Source: Sporomusa acidovorans
Lineage (GTDB): Bacteria > Bacillota > Negativicutes > Sporomusales > Sporomusaceae
Assembly (NCBI RefSeq): GCF_900101845.1
Contig: NZ_FNAM01000018.1
Span: 41,533-105,532 of the forward strand
Direction: 5' to 3'
Length of the DNA: 64,000 nucleotides
The notes under the pieces are model-generated. The model saw nothing but the letters and a program-made list of their open reading frames with translations. It did not search any database and was not told the origin of the DNA. The number at the start of each line of letters is the position of its first letter. Position 1 is the stretch's first letter. A program made the translations under genes and the position numbers. This document shows, one piece after another, positions 8,909-16,715 of this stretch.

Positions 8909-9907
8909 CTAATTATTTCTTAATTTAACAAGCTCTTTCGGATTAGCGGTAACCAAAATCGTCCCGACAGTAATAATGGCAGCGCCACCGAGAAGAGTCG
9001 GGGTGATAGTAAGATCTGTTAACAGCCAGCCAAAAAAAACCGCCCAGAGTGCATAAGAAATATTGAAGGCCATGGCCCGTGCCACGCCAGTCATATTAAT
9101 CGCCCGGTACCAGGCCAGGTAAGATACTCCGCCCAAGAGACCGGCAAGTGCAATATACCAAATGGCCTGTTCAAGAAAAGCATCCCAGAAAATAATCATT
9201 CCTGCTGCTAACGGCAAAACGGCAATAAAGTAAATGACAAAGGACACTGCTTCCCTGATACCGATGGCGATAGCCGGATCAACCATATCCATGCCAAAAG
9301 CCGAAAGCACGCCTTCTGATCCCCATCCAATAGTAGCTAACAAAGCCAGGGCTAAACCAAAGTAAAAATTGGGGAAGTCACCTTCCGGCGGAACATAGCT
9401 TACGATAATAGCACCTGCAATACATAAGACAATACCCAGCCAAACGCGTGGCTGAATTTTCTCTTTTAATACAAAAAAAGCTAAAATCGCACCAATTGCC
9501 GGATACATGGCCGTAATAGAGAGCGCATAAGAGGCTCCCGCCATGTTAATTCCCAGCAGATATCCAGACATACCGATTGGGCCGCCGAATAATGCGCCTA
9601 AACAAACAATCATGCCGGGTTTTGTTCTGAGCGTCCGTAAATACTCCTTCCATCTACCCGTAAACAGGTTAAAAAAGAACAAATAAAAACCGGCAAATCC
9701 GTCATGTAACGCCGCTCCCGCCAAAGGCGCGGCATAAAGCGACGTCCCTCCCGTAAAGGGGGCCATTGCCAGTGCCAAGCCTAAGACAACGCCATCCAGC
9801 CCCCAGGTTGCCCCGGAAATAATCCCCCATAATAAACCCGTTTTGGCATGGGACAGTTCATTCTTTGCTTGCAGTTCCTGCAATTGTGCAGTACTTAAGT
9901 TGGACAT
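8909..9907 (-). CDS. DMT/EamA-family permease, LicB-like (candidate choline or ethanolamine uptake)
   Basis: The 332-residue polytopic membrane protein contains two EamA repeats and about ten hydrophobic segments. It resembles LicB-type choline permeases more than drug exporters, which fits its place as first gene of the ethanolamine operon. Substrate assignment is inference; the usual ethanolamine permeases (EutH, Eat) are absent from the window. It is the first gene behind the -24/-12 promoter at 10020-10035. It ends in TAG, and another in-frame TAG plus TAA follow shortly. Confidence 0.75.
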   Translation of the reverse strand: MSNLSTAQLQELQAKNELSHAKTGLLWGIISGATWGLDGVVLGLALAMAPFTGGTSLYAAPLAGAALHDGFAGFYLFFFNLFTGRWKEYLRTLRTKPGMIVCLGALFGGPIGMSGYLLGINMAGASYALSITAMYPAIGAILAFFVLKEKIQPRVWLGIVLCIAGAIIVSYVPPEGDFPNFYFGLALALLATIGWGSEGVLSAFGMDMVDPAIAIGIREAVSFVIYFIAVLPLAAGMIIFWDAFLEQAIWYIALAGLLGGVSYLAWYRAINMTGVARAMAFNISYALWAVFFGWLLTDLTITPTLLGGAAIITVGTILVTANPKELVKLRNN

Positions 9908-10019
9908 ATTCTCCCTCCTTTTCTTCTTTTGGCTTTTTGCTAAAACGTAATAAAACCGCTCCGCCCTCCTTTCAATTATAAAGAATATTGCGATAAAAGA
10001 ACCACTTATAAACTAATTA

Positions 10020-10035
10020 AGCAAAAACCGTGCCA
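10020..10035 (-). promoter_or_regulatory. Sigma-54 (-24/-12) promoter of the eut BMC operon
   Basis: Read on the minus strand the sequence is TGGCACG-N4-TTGCT, with GG and GC separated by ten bases as RpoN requires. It would start transcription near 10008, about 100 bases before the permease start codon. A sigma-54 activator gene is adjacent. Confidence 0.88.
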
Positions 10036-10106
10036 GTATCTCGTACATTTTTTTCCTGCATATAACTGGGTTTTTAAGTGGTCTTCCAATAATAAAATCC
10101 CGTTGC

Positions 10107-10139
10107 CCTAAATCAAAAGTGACTCCTTAAGTCTTTTTC
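10107..10139. promoter_or_regulatory. Candidate upstream activator site (copy 1)
   Basis: Contains TGACTCCTTAAGTCT (10120-10134), an imperfect TGACT/AAGTC dyad, inside a stretch starting CTAAATCAAAA and ending TTCG. It matches the element at 14758-14790 at all but about six of 33 positions. It is about 80-100 bases upstream of the eut -24 box, a usual enhancer distance for sigma-54 activators. Confidence 0.65.
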
Positions 10140-10367
10140 GATTTATAACTATCTTCAGGACGTTGCATATATTTTTATCACAATTTTCTTTTTTTTCTGT
10201 GTATGGAAGGAATGCATTTACCATATAGCGAACTATTTTTTACAATATATTTCTAATTTTAATACAACCAATCCATAGCTTGTTAAAAAGAACGCAAAAT
10301 GAGCCTCTACTTTACTATACATTTTCATAGATCAAATTTCAGTATTCTGGAAAGGGTGAGATTATCC

Positions 10368-11804
10368 GTGTCGGAATCCTGTATTAATTATGAACTTCTC
10401 AAAAATATTTTGGATCATTCTCATGACGAAATCTATGTTACAGATGCACAAGGAATTGTGCTCTATGTTAATCAGGCAGTAGAAGCTCATTGTGGAATCA
10501 GCGCTGGAGAAATTATCGGCAAGAACTCGGAAGAACTTTCAGCCTGCCATTATTGGCACCCACGGGTTAGTCCCATTGTCCTGGAAAAAAAGCAAAGCGT
10601 CACAATGGAACAAAAAACCCGCACCGGCAAAACCCTGTTAACCACGGCGACTCCCATATTTAATGAAGAGGGGAAGCTTGAATATATTATCGAAAATGGC
10701 AGAGATATTACCGAATCAACCGGGCTTAAAATAGAACTTGCCAAAAGCGAAAAATTACTGAATCGCTATCAAACAGAAGTGGCCGTTCTGCGGAAAAATG
10801 AAATGAATATTCCTGATTTCATTTCCAGAAGCGCCAAAATGTCAAATCTCTTAGATCTTGTTCACCGGATTTCACAGGTTGACTCTACCGTTCTCTTGCT
10901 GGGGGAATCGGGTTCCGGAAAAAGTCATATGGCCAAGCACATCCATAAAGACAGCCCACGATACAACGGGCCGTTCATTGTGGTAAACTGCGCTTCCATT
11001 CCGGCCGAACTTATGGAAGCGGAAATGTTCGGATATTCTAAAGGGGCATTTACCGGCGCAAACACCAAGGGAAATATCGGGCTTATTGAATTAGCCAGTG
11101 AAGGGACACTTTTTCTCGATGAAATTGCCGAATTGCCGCTTCATATGCAGGCCAAGCTCCTGCAAATCCTTCAAGAGAATCAATATTATAAAGTCGGTGG
11201 CCGGGAAGTCCAACAGGTTAACTGCCGCATTATTGCCGCCACCAACCAGAATATCCATAAGCTGCTTGAACAAGGGAAATTCCGGGAAGATTTGTATTAC
11301 CGGCTTAATGTATTCGAAATTAAAATTCCCTCGTTACGGGAAAGAAAAGAAGAAATCATCCCGCTGGCTTTATATTTCTTAGATAAATATAATCAGAAGT
11401 ATAAATATGAACGGCAATTATCCAAGCGAGCTATTGATTTGTTTTTACAATATTCCTGGCCAGGGAATGCCCGTGAACTAAAAAATATGATTGAACGGTT
11501 GGTTGTCACCAGCCAAAGCAATATCATCGACGATTTGGATTTGCCGCAAAGCCTTACTGCCGTGCATGACGCGAAACAGGCGATTTCAAGTTTTCCCAGT
11601 CTAACTTCCATTGTCGGTCACAACCTTTCATTAGAAGATGCAGTGGATGAAGTGGAGAAAAAGCTCATTCTGCAGGCTTACCAGAAACTCGGCAGTTCCT
11701 ATGAGGTGGCCAAATTTTTAAAAATCAGTCAAAGCAAAGCCAGCCGCCTTATCCGCAAATATATGCCTGAAGCACAGAATAAGTTTATGATAAGTCAAAA
11801 TTAG
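10368..11804 (+). CDS. PAS-domain sigma-54-dependent transcriptional activator
   Basis: About 478 residues. An N-terminal PAS domain (about residues 10-125, DEIYVTDAQGIVLYVN) is followed by an AAA+ domain with Walker A GESGSGKS, the RpoN-contact loop GAFTGA and Walker B LFLDEIAE, and then a C-terminal Fis-like helix-turn-helix (SSYEVAKFLKISQSKASRLI). It should activate the -24/-12 promoters found on both sides. GTG at 10368 is preferred over the ATG at 10299 because GGAAAGGGTGAG lies just upstream of it. The signal sensed by the PAS domain is unknown. The stop is TAG, directly followed by a terminator. Confidence 0.9.
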   Translation: MSESCINYELLKNILDHSHDEIYVTDAQGIVLYVNQAVEAHCGISAGEIIGKNSEELSACHYWHPRVSPIVLEKKQSVTMEQKTRTGKTLLTTATPIFNEEGKLEYIIENGRDITESTGLKIELAKSEKLLNRYQTEVAVLRKNEMNIPDFISRSAKMSNLLDLVHRISQVDSTVLLLGESGSGKSHMAKHIHKDSPRYNGPFIVVNCASIPAELMEAEMFGYSKGAFTGANTKGNIGLIELASEGTLFLDEIAELPLHMQAKLLQILQENQYYKVGGREVQQVNCRIIAATNQNIHKLLEQGKFREDLYYRLNVFEIKIPSLRERKEEIIPLALYFLDKYNQKYKYERQLSKRAIDLFLQYSWPGNARELKNMIERLVVTSQSNIIDDLDLPQSLTAVHDAKQAISSFPSLTSIVGHNLSLEDAVDEVEKKLILQAYQKLGSSYEVAKFLKISQSKASRLIRKYMPEAQNKFMISQN

Positions 11805-11810
11805 ATGCTA

Positions 11811-11850
11811 AAAAAGGTAAGACTGTCGGTCGAGATAGTCTTACCTTTTT
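11811..11850. terminator. Bidirectional terminator between activator gene and mttC
   Basis: AAAAAGGTAAGACT pairs with AGTCTTACCTTTTT around an 11-12 base loop. T-runs lie on both strands, so it serves the activator gene (plus) and the pylT-pylSc-kinase-mttC operon (minus). Confidence 0.9.
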
Positions 11851-11855
11851 GCATA

Positions 11856-12491
11856 TCAAGCGCTAATAAATTCCTTGCAGAGATCTGTTGCTGTTGCCGC
11901 ATCAGGGGCATAAGCATCGGCACCGATTGAATTGGCAAACTCTTGTGATACCGGAGCCCCTCCCACAATGATTTTGACTTTATCTCTAAGCCCCTCTTCA
12001 GTCAAAAGCTCAATGGTATCCTGCATTGCCGGCATGGTTGTTGTCAGTAAGGCTGACATACCCACAATATCCGGGTTATGTTCCTTAACGGCTGCCACGA
12101 ATTTTTCCGGCGCCGCATCAATGCCAATATCAATCACTTCCAGACCGCCGCTTTGCATCATCATCGACACAAGATTCTTGCCAATGTCATGCAGATCTGC
12201 TTTTACTGTACCTAAAACAACTTTTCCCTGTTTGTGGATATCTCTTTCGGCAATTAATGGTTTGACAATCTCCAGGCCGGCATTCATCGTACGGGCCGAC
12301 ATCAATACTTCCGGCACATACATATCCCCAGCTTTAAAACGTGCACCGACAACATTCATGCCGCCAATTAATCCTTCATTGATAATTGCCAGCGGATCAG
12401 TGCCATTAGCGATAAAGAATTTAACCTGGTCTTTTACCTGATCTAAATTCCCGGTAATTACACTCTGGGCAAGATCGTTTAATGTAGCCAT
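11856..12491 (-). CDS. mttC: Trimethylamine corrinoid protein (MttC-like)
   Basis: A 211-residue methylamine corrinoid protein. The N-terminal helical cap domain (residues 1-90) is followed by a B12-binding domain with DLHDIGKNLV, whose histidine ligates cobalt, then the SALLTTTM and GGAPVSQEFANSIGADAYAPDA segments. It would accept the methyl group from MttB and pass it to a cobamide:carrier methyltransferase, which is not in the window. It is the last gene of the operon beginning with tRNA-Pyl. Confidence 0.92.
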   Translation of the reverse strand: MATLNDLAQSVITGNLDQVKDQVKFFIANGTDPLAIINEGLIGGMNVVGARFKAGDMYVPEVLMSARTMNAGLEIVKPLIAERDIHKQGKVVLGTVKADLHDIGKNLVSMMMQSGGLEVIDIGIDAAPEKFVAAVKEHNPDIVGMSALLTTTMPAMQDTIELLTEEGLRDKVKIIVGGAPVSQEFANSIGADAYAPDAATATDLCKEFISA

Positions 12492-12521
12492 ATTCCTTTT
12501 CCCCCTTGACTTATATTAAAA

Positions 12522-13481
12522 TCACCTCGACCATGCCTGTAAAGCCTGGTCAAGTGTTCCTTCATGGATAAGCCTGTAGGCCCGGTTATAGCGATTAAGA
12601 CCATAGGGCCAGTAATCCTCATGCGGTTTGCCTGTGGCAATTTGCAGTACGGCCCAATAAGACCAGAGTGCGTCGCAAAGAAACTTATTAATAATCAGTC
12701 CGCCCCACTGTTTTTTAGCCAAATCACCGCCAAAGTACTCCCGCAACAAGTACCGTTCCTGCTCGTCGTTCAAACTTGCTTCAATTGACAGCGCTCCTAA
12801 ATCAAACATTGGATCATTCATGCCCCCGTATTCCCAATCAATAAGGTAAAAGTCTTTCTGGTCATCCAGCCAATTTTCACACAACGGATCATTATGGCAA
12901 GGGGCTAACTGTACTGGATACTTCTTTAGGACGGCATCAATTTCATCTAATTTTTGGCTCATAAGCTCCGCACCCTCATAAAAGCGATAATTTTTCAGGC
13001 GCAAAAGCTCGCGATAATTACGTGTCTCATGTAAAGGGTTGAATTCTGATTTAAACTTCTTGCCGCAAGTATGGTATTTTCTAAATACCTTGGCAGCAAG
13101 CCGGATATAATGGTCCTCATTAAACTGTTCCGGATGCAGGGTAATACTGTTGTCAATATATTTACAGACCTGATTGCCGGTTGTCTCATCATAGTGAATA
13201 ATCGGCGCATTTACCTTAATATCAGACATAATCTGTGCATTATGTTTTTCTGCCGGACGGTTAAGATATTCCAGCGTTCCCTCGCCGGCTAAGCGTAACG
13301 CATAGGTAACCTCACTAACTGTTACTTTATAATTGCTGTTTGTCAGACCGCCCGGAAGTATTGCAATACGGTCAATTCTCGTTTCTTCCTGTTGAAAGTA
13401 AGGAATGGCGCCAATCATCGCAAAGATTCTGCCGATATGGTTTAGTGGAATTGATTCCTCAAGCTCAACTTTGTGGTACAT
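12522..13481 (-). CDS. Choline/ethanolamine kinase-family phosphotransferase (LicA-like)
   Basis: About 319 residues with the aminoglycoside/choline kinase fold. It has GGLTNSNYKV as the nucleotide-binding loop, the catalytic Brenner motif HNDPLCENWL and the metal-binding LIDWEYGG. The best family match is LicA-type choline kinase. ATG at 13481 follows GGGGGGAGTAG; the GTG at 13496 lies upstream of that site. Its place between pylSc and mttC in one operon, together with a LicB-like permease across the activator gene, suggests work on choline or a related amino alcohol. The product's fate is unclear. Confidence 0.82.
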   Translation of the reverse strand: MYHKVELEESIPLNHIGRIFAMIGAIPYFQQEETRIDRIAILPGGLTNSNYKVTVSEVTYALRLAGEGTLEYLNRPAEKHNAQIMSDIKVNAPIIHYDETTGNQVCKYIDNSITLHPEQFNEDHYIRLAAKVFRKYHTCGKKFKSEFNPLHETRNYRELLRLKNYRFYEGAELMSQKLDEIDAVLKKYPVQLAPCHNDPLCENWLDDQKDFYLIDWEYGGMNDPMFDLGALSIEASLNDEQERYLLREYFGGDLAKKQWGGLIINKFLCDALWSYWAVLQIATGKPHEDYWPYGLNRYNRAYRLIHEGTLDQALQAWSR

Positions 13482-13550
13482 GTCTACTCCCCCCAATTTG
13501 TATTTAAATGAAAACGTATACCCGGCAACTTGATCCTTCCATGCTTTCCC

Positions 13551-14393
13551 TCACAGGATGTTTAGCCGAACACCGTCTAAATAACTCCTGCTTCTTCCCA
13601 TGCTTTGAATATTATTTGCTCCTTCACGAATCAACAGCAGCCGCTCCAAACCAAAACCAATCCCAACCCAGGGATCAATAATTCCCCATTTTTCATCCAA
13701 AACATGCGGTCCCATTGCACCTGACCCCAGTTCCAGCCCGTTTTTGACAATATCCACAGTATCGCCATAGACTACCGACGATTCCGTTATAAATTCATAC
13801 TCTTCAATCCCGGCAGCCGTCATTACCCATTCTGCCATTTTCTTTAAGGATTGGTGCCGATTGTCAAGCGGCGTTCCCAATTCCGCAAGATTCAGCATGG
13901 TAAACTCATTAAGATGATGCGCACCCTGTGATTCTTTGCGATAGCAGCTTCCTATTTCAAAAATACGAATCGGCTTTTCCCAGAAACGTTCCAGCTCATG
14001 CCAGAGAGCATATAGATTGGGAGCCAGCATGGGCCGCAGACAATGTTTGGCATCCAGCCAGAATACTTGGGAAAACAGAGGATGGTCATCTGCAATTGTC
14101 ATTTTGGCTAATGCCGCTTTCGTAATAATCGCAGGTGTTGCAACCTGTACAAATCCTTGCTTACATAATACGTCAGCCAACCGGTCTGTCAGTTCCAGCA
14201 GCGACGGACGGCGCTTGCTAGTGCGCAATCTTTCCAGCCGTAATTTCCCCTGACCCACTAGTTGACGCTCAATCTTTTGAAACGCACGGTCACGTCCGGC
14301 TGTTTCTGTAAAATTCATTGCCAGCATTGCGGCAGTTGCATTCAGTTCCTTCAACCTTTGCAATTGAACCGGTGTCCATAAAATACTCACCAT
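13551..14393 (-). CDS. pylSc: Pyrrolysyl-tRNA synthetase catalytic domain PylSc
   Basis: The 280-residue class II aminoacyl-tRNA synthetase core has motif 2 (FEIGSCYRKESQGAHHLNEFTML), motif 3 (GIGFGLERLLLIREG) and the MLAPNLYALWHE segment of the pyrrolysine pocket. The asparagine of the MLN motif that contacts pyrrolysine is kept. The tRNA-binding N-terminal domain is a separate gene (pylSn, 16716-17045), as in other bacteria. AAGGAGGGTGC precedes ATG 14393. It lies 40 bases downstream of tRNA-Pyl. Confidence 0.96.
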   Translation of the reverse strand: MVSILWTPVQLQRLKELNATAAMLAMNFTETAGRDRAFQKIERQLVGQGKLRLERLRTSKRRPSLLELTDRLADVLCKQGFVQVATPAIITKAALAKMTIADDHPLFSQVFWLDAKHCLRPMLAPNLYALWHELERFWEKPIRIFEIGSCYRKESQGAHHLNEFTMLNLAELGTPLDNRHQSLKKMAEWVMTAAGIEEYEFITESSVVYGDTVDIVKNGLELGSGAMGPHVLDEKWGIIDPWVGIGFGLERLLLIREGANNIQSMGRSRSYLDGVRLNIL

Positions 14394-14433
14394 GCACCCT
14401 CCTTGCAGTCTACAGTGCAGGGCTCCCTATAGT

Positions 14434-14505
14434 TGGCGGGGAGTACGGGAGTTTCACCCGCCTGCACGAATTTAGAGTCCGTGTGATCCATTCGATCCAC
14501 CCCCC
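14434..14505 (-). tRNA. pylT: tRNA-Pyl (anticodon CUA)
   Basis: A 72-nt tRNA including an encoded CCA. The minus strand folds into a 7-bp acceptor stem (GGGGGGT/ACTCCCC), one base, a 4-bp D stem with a 5-base loop (GATC GAATG GATC), a 6-bp anticodon stem with loop CTCTAAA, a 3-base variable region and a 5-bp T stem. The short D loop and 6-bp anticodon stem are hallmarks of tRNA-Pyl. As far as I recall, it differs from the Desulfitobacterium hafniense tRNA by one D-loop base. The anticodon lies at 14473-14475. Confidence 0.97.
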
Positions 14506-14553
14506 ATAAAAAGATACTTATTGTTAGGTCAGCGATCTGCAATAATTTTCAAT

Positions 14554-14569
14554 TGCAAGAAACGTGCCA
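14554..14569 (-). promoter_or_regulatory. Sigma-54 promoter of the pylT-pylSc-kinase-mttC operon
   Basis: The minus strand reads TGGCACG-N4-TTGCA, a perfect -24/-12 element. Transcription would start near 14542, about 37 bases before the tRNA, which would then be cut out of a polycistronic transcript. Confidence 0.9.
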
Positions 14570-14588
14570 CTTTCTTCTATATAGTACG

Positions 14589-14685
14589 CCAATAAAGATT
14601 TACAGACAGGGTGTTAGTAAAAGCGGAGGTTAAGCGCCAGCGGCGGAGCGTTACTAATACCCTGGCAGATGAAAATCTTTATTGG
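14589..14685. repeat. 97-bp inverted-repeat (MITE/REP-like) element
   Basis: Terminal inverted repeats CCAATAAAGATTT (14589-14601) and AAATCTTTATTGG (14673-14685) enclose a second pair, CAGGGTGTTAGTAA and TTACTAATACCCTG. The core is GC-rich (AAGCGCCAGCGGCGGAGC). The whole can fold into one long hairpin. The left 61 bases recur at 14879-14939. Confidence 0.75.
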
Positions 14686-14757
14686 ATTTTCTATAGCCAG
14701 TTTTCCCCTATATAGCTTGACTCTCAGTCACCTTAAACTGAGAAAAATGCGCTGCTA

Positions 14758-14790
14758 ACTAAATCAAAAATGACTTCGTAAGTCAAATTC
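14758..14790. promoter_or_regulatory. Candidate upstream activator site (copy 2)
   Basis: A perfect palindrome TGACTTCGTAAGTCA at 14771-14785, preceded by CTAAATCAAAA and followed by a stretch ending in TTCG, matching copy 1 at 10107-10139. It lies roughly 170-200 bases from each of the two divergent -24 boxes (14569 and 14952), so one bound activator could serve both. Confidence 0.7.
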
Positions 14791-14878
14791 GCTTACGTCT
14801 TCACCTTATTGGACGCTCAACCGCAAGTCTGACAACCAATCCCTTGCACCAGCTCCCAGCACTTTGATTTAACAGTAT

Positions 14879-14939
14879 CCAATAAAGTTTTGCAGGCAAA
14901 GTGTTAGTAAAAGCGGAAGACAAGCGCCAGCGGTGGAGC
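14879..14939. repeat. Partial second copy of the inverted-repeat element
   Basis: 61 bases matching the left part of the 14589-14685 element at about 52 positions (CCAATAAAG start, GTGTTAGTAAAAGCGGA core, GGAGC end). The right arm is absent; the sequence passes straight into the mttB promoter. Confidence 0.75.
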
Positions 14940-14951
14940 TCAGTGAAAAAT

Positions 14952-14967
14952 TGGCACGATTGTTGCA
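14952..14967 (+). promoter_or_regulatory. Sigma-54 promoter of mttB
   Basis: TGGCACG (14952-14958), four bases, TTGCA (14963-14967): a perfect -24/-12 element. Expected start near 14978, leaving a leader of about 139 nt before mttB. Confidence 0.92.
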
Positions 14968-15116
14968 TGAAATATAAGTGTAATACAACCTCTGCCATGC
15001 TATTTGTTACCGCGTGAGTTATGGCTGACCGTTTGGAAGGAGGTGAACCATTCCCGTAATGGGACTGTGGTAACACCCTATGACTCTTCAAATAAATAAT
15101 TTAGGAGGTGACGTAT

Positions 15117-16634
15117 TTGACTGTTAGAGGATTGCACGCCGGTTCTACCCGTATGGATGGAATTGGACTCCACATGTTTACCGATGATGAACTCTACGAT
15201 ATCCATCTCGCGACACTTGATGTTCTGTGGAATATCGGTGTAAAGGTGGAGAGCGAGGAAGCACGTGAGATTTTTTACAGCAATGGCTGTACTTTAGACC
15301 GGGATACCAATATCGTTAAAATCCCGGCTCACCTGGTAGAGGATGCCCTGCGCTCCATCCCCAAAACGTTCCGGGCCTGTGGGAGAAATCCGGAAAATGA
15401 CTGGCTAAATGAGGGGAACCGTACCGGCTTCGTCAATTTTGGCGAAGCGGTAACTATGATCGACCCTTATACCCGCCAATTACGCAAACCCTTAAAAGAG
15501 GACGTCGACGATGTTACGCGCTTTTGTGAAGCCATGGAGCAGGTCATTATCTTTGAACGGGCCATGGGCCCTTCAGAAGTGGACCCTGACGTGGCGCAAG
15601 TCCACATTGCCGAATCGTTCTACAATCACTCCACCAAGCATGCTTACATCGGTATGAATCGACCTGAAAATATGCGGGCGGCCGCTAAAATGGGCTATGT
15701 GGTCTCCGGTGGCGAAGAAAATTTCCGGGCACGCCCGCTCTTTTCTCAAAGTACGGACCCGGTCAGCCCTATGGTTCATTCCAAAGGAGCGACAGATACT
15801 CTTATCCAGGCCATTCGCCTGGGCGTACCGGCCAAAGTCAACTCCATGGGGCTGGCAGGTGGTACGACTTGTGTCAACCTTGCCAGTACCCTGGTAACAC
15901 ACAATGCCGAAATTCTCAGTATGTTTGTGCTCAGTCAGTTGGTAAAAAAGGGCCATCCCATGGTCTATGGAACTTCAACGACCATGATTGACCTCCGGAC
16001 GACCGTTGCCTGTGTTGGCACCCCGGAACTCGCCCTCTTTAGTTCTGCGGTAGCCAAACTTGCCCAGTTCTATAACATTCCGAGCTGGGTCGCCGGGGGA
16101 TAGACTGATAGCAAAGTCCCCGATGCCCAAGCAGCCCATGAATTTACCCTCACAGCCTTATTACCGGCGTTAGCCGGTGCTAATATGATTTACGGCTTAG
16201 GGATGCTTGAAGGAGGCCTCACTTGGGACTATGCTCAAATGGTGATGCAAAATGAAATGGCCCGCATGATTTTGCACACAATTAAGGGAATTCCTGTATC
16301 GGATGAGAAAATGGCTATTGAAGTTGTTCGTTCGGTAGGACCCGGCGGAGAATTCATCAGCCATGATCACACCTTCAAACATTTCAAAGAGCTTTCCCAA
16401 TCCAGGTTGCTTGATCGCAGAAACCGCGATGCCTGGACAGCCGACGGCAGCAAAGATATCGTCGAACGCTCTTATGAAAAGGCCCATGATATTCTCGAAA
16501 ACTTCAAAGATCCAAGCCCGCTGCCCGAGAATATCCAGCGGCAGCTTAACGAAATTGTTAAAGAGGCTGAGGCTGAAACCGCTGAAATTAAGGCGAAAGA
16601 AAAAGAAGCCTCCAAGAAAAAACCAAAGTTCTAA
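15117..16634 (+). CDS. mttB: Trimethylamine methyltransferase MttB with in-frame UAG (pyrrolysine)
   Basis: A 505-residue TIM-barrel methyltransferase interrupted only by TAG at 16101-16103 (residue 329). The sequence around it, PSWVAGG-TAG-TDSKVPDAQAAHE, is the MttB pyrrolysine site, and the frame continues to TAA at 16634 with MttB sequence (LPALAGANMIYGLGMLEGG). Pyrrolysine forms an adduct with the methylamine and hands its methyl group to MttC. TTG 15117, placed six bases after AGGAGGTGA, is a better start than the GTG at 15108 lying within that site. The C-terminus ends in a lysine/glutamate-rich tail longer than in archaeal MttB. Confidence 0.96.
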
Positions 16635-16655
16635 CAATTTTCTCCCTTTAAACCA

Positions 16656-16700
16656 AAGAAGCAAAGGAACCCAAAGAGGATTTGGATTCCTTTGCTTCTT
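16656..16700. terminator. Bidirectional terminator between mttB and pylSn
   Basis: A 20-bp stem with a single mismatch (16656-16675 with 16681-16700, AAGAAGCAAAGGAACCCAAA on the left arm) around a 5-base loop, placed between convergent genes. Confidence 0.8.
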
Positions 16701-16715
16701 GCCCTGTCTGTCCTG

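Larger units (their letters stand above)
9908..10367. other. Divergent regulatory region between eut operon and activator gene
   Basis: This 460-base AT-rich gap holds the minus-strand sigma-54 promoter (10020-10035), the upstream activator element (10107-10139) and the leader of the activator gene. I see no open reading frame of note in it. No convincing -35/-10 box for the activator gene could be chosen among several AT-rich candidates between 10200 and 10290. Confidence 0.6.
14506..15116. other. Divergent regulatory region between pylT and mttB
   Basis: About 610 bases without a credible gene. It holds two divergent sigma-54 promoters, one activator-site palindrome, a 97-bp inverted-repeat element with a partial second copy, and the long mttB leader. 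The 96-aa minus-strand open frame at 14801-15091 shows no recognisable protein features. Confidence 0.7.

Noticed and set aside
8909..8911. Pyrrolysine in the permease through its terminal UAG
   Set aside because: Readthrough would add only a few residues before a further UAG and UAA, and the protein is already full length.
8888..10367. EutV/EutW-type antiterminator or cobalamin riboswitch for the eut operon
   Set aside because: I looked for the B12-box and for paired-hairpin antiterminator elements around the operon start and saw none; control by sigma-54 explains the region better.
14801..15091. 96-aa minus-strand ORF in the pylT-mttB gap
   Set aside because: It spans the repeat copy and the mttB promoter and shows no known features.
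16185..16634. Separate 149-aa gene starting at ATG 16185
   Set aside because: It is the C-terminal third of mttB in the same frame after the UAG at 16101-16103; no ribosome binding site fits a separate start.
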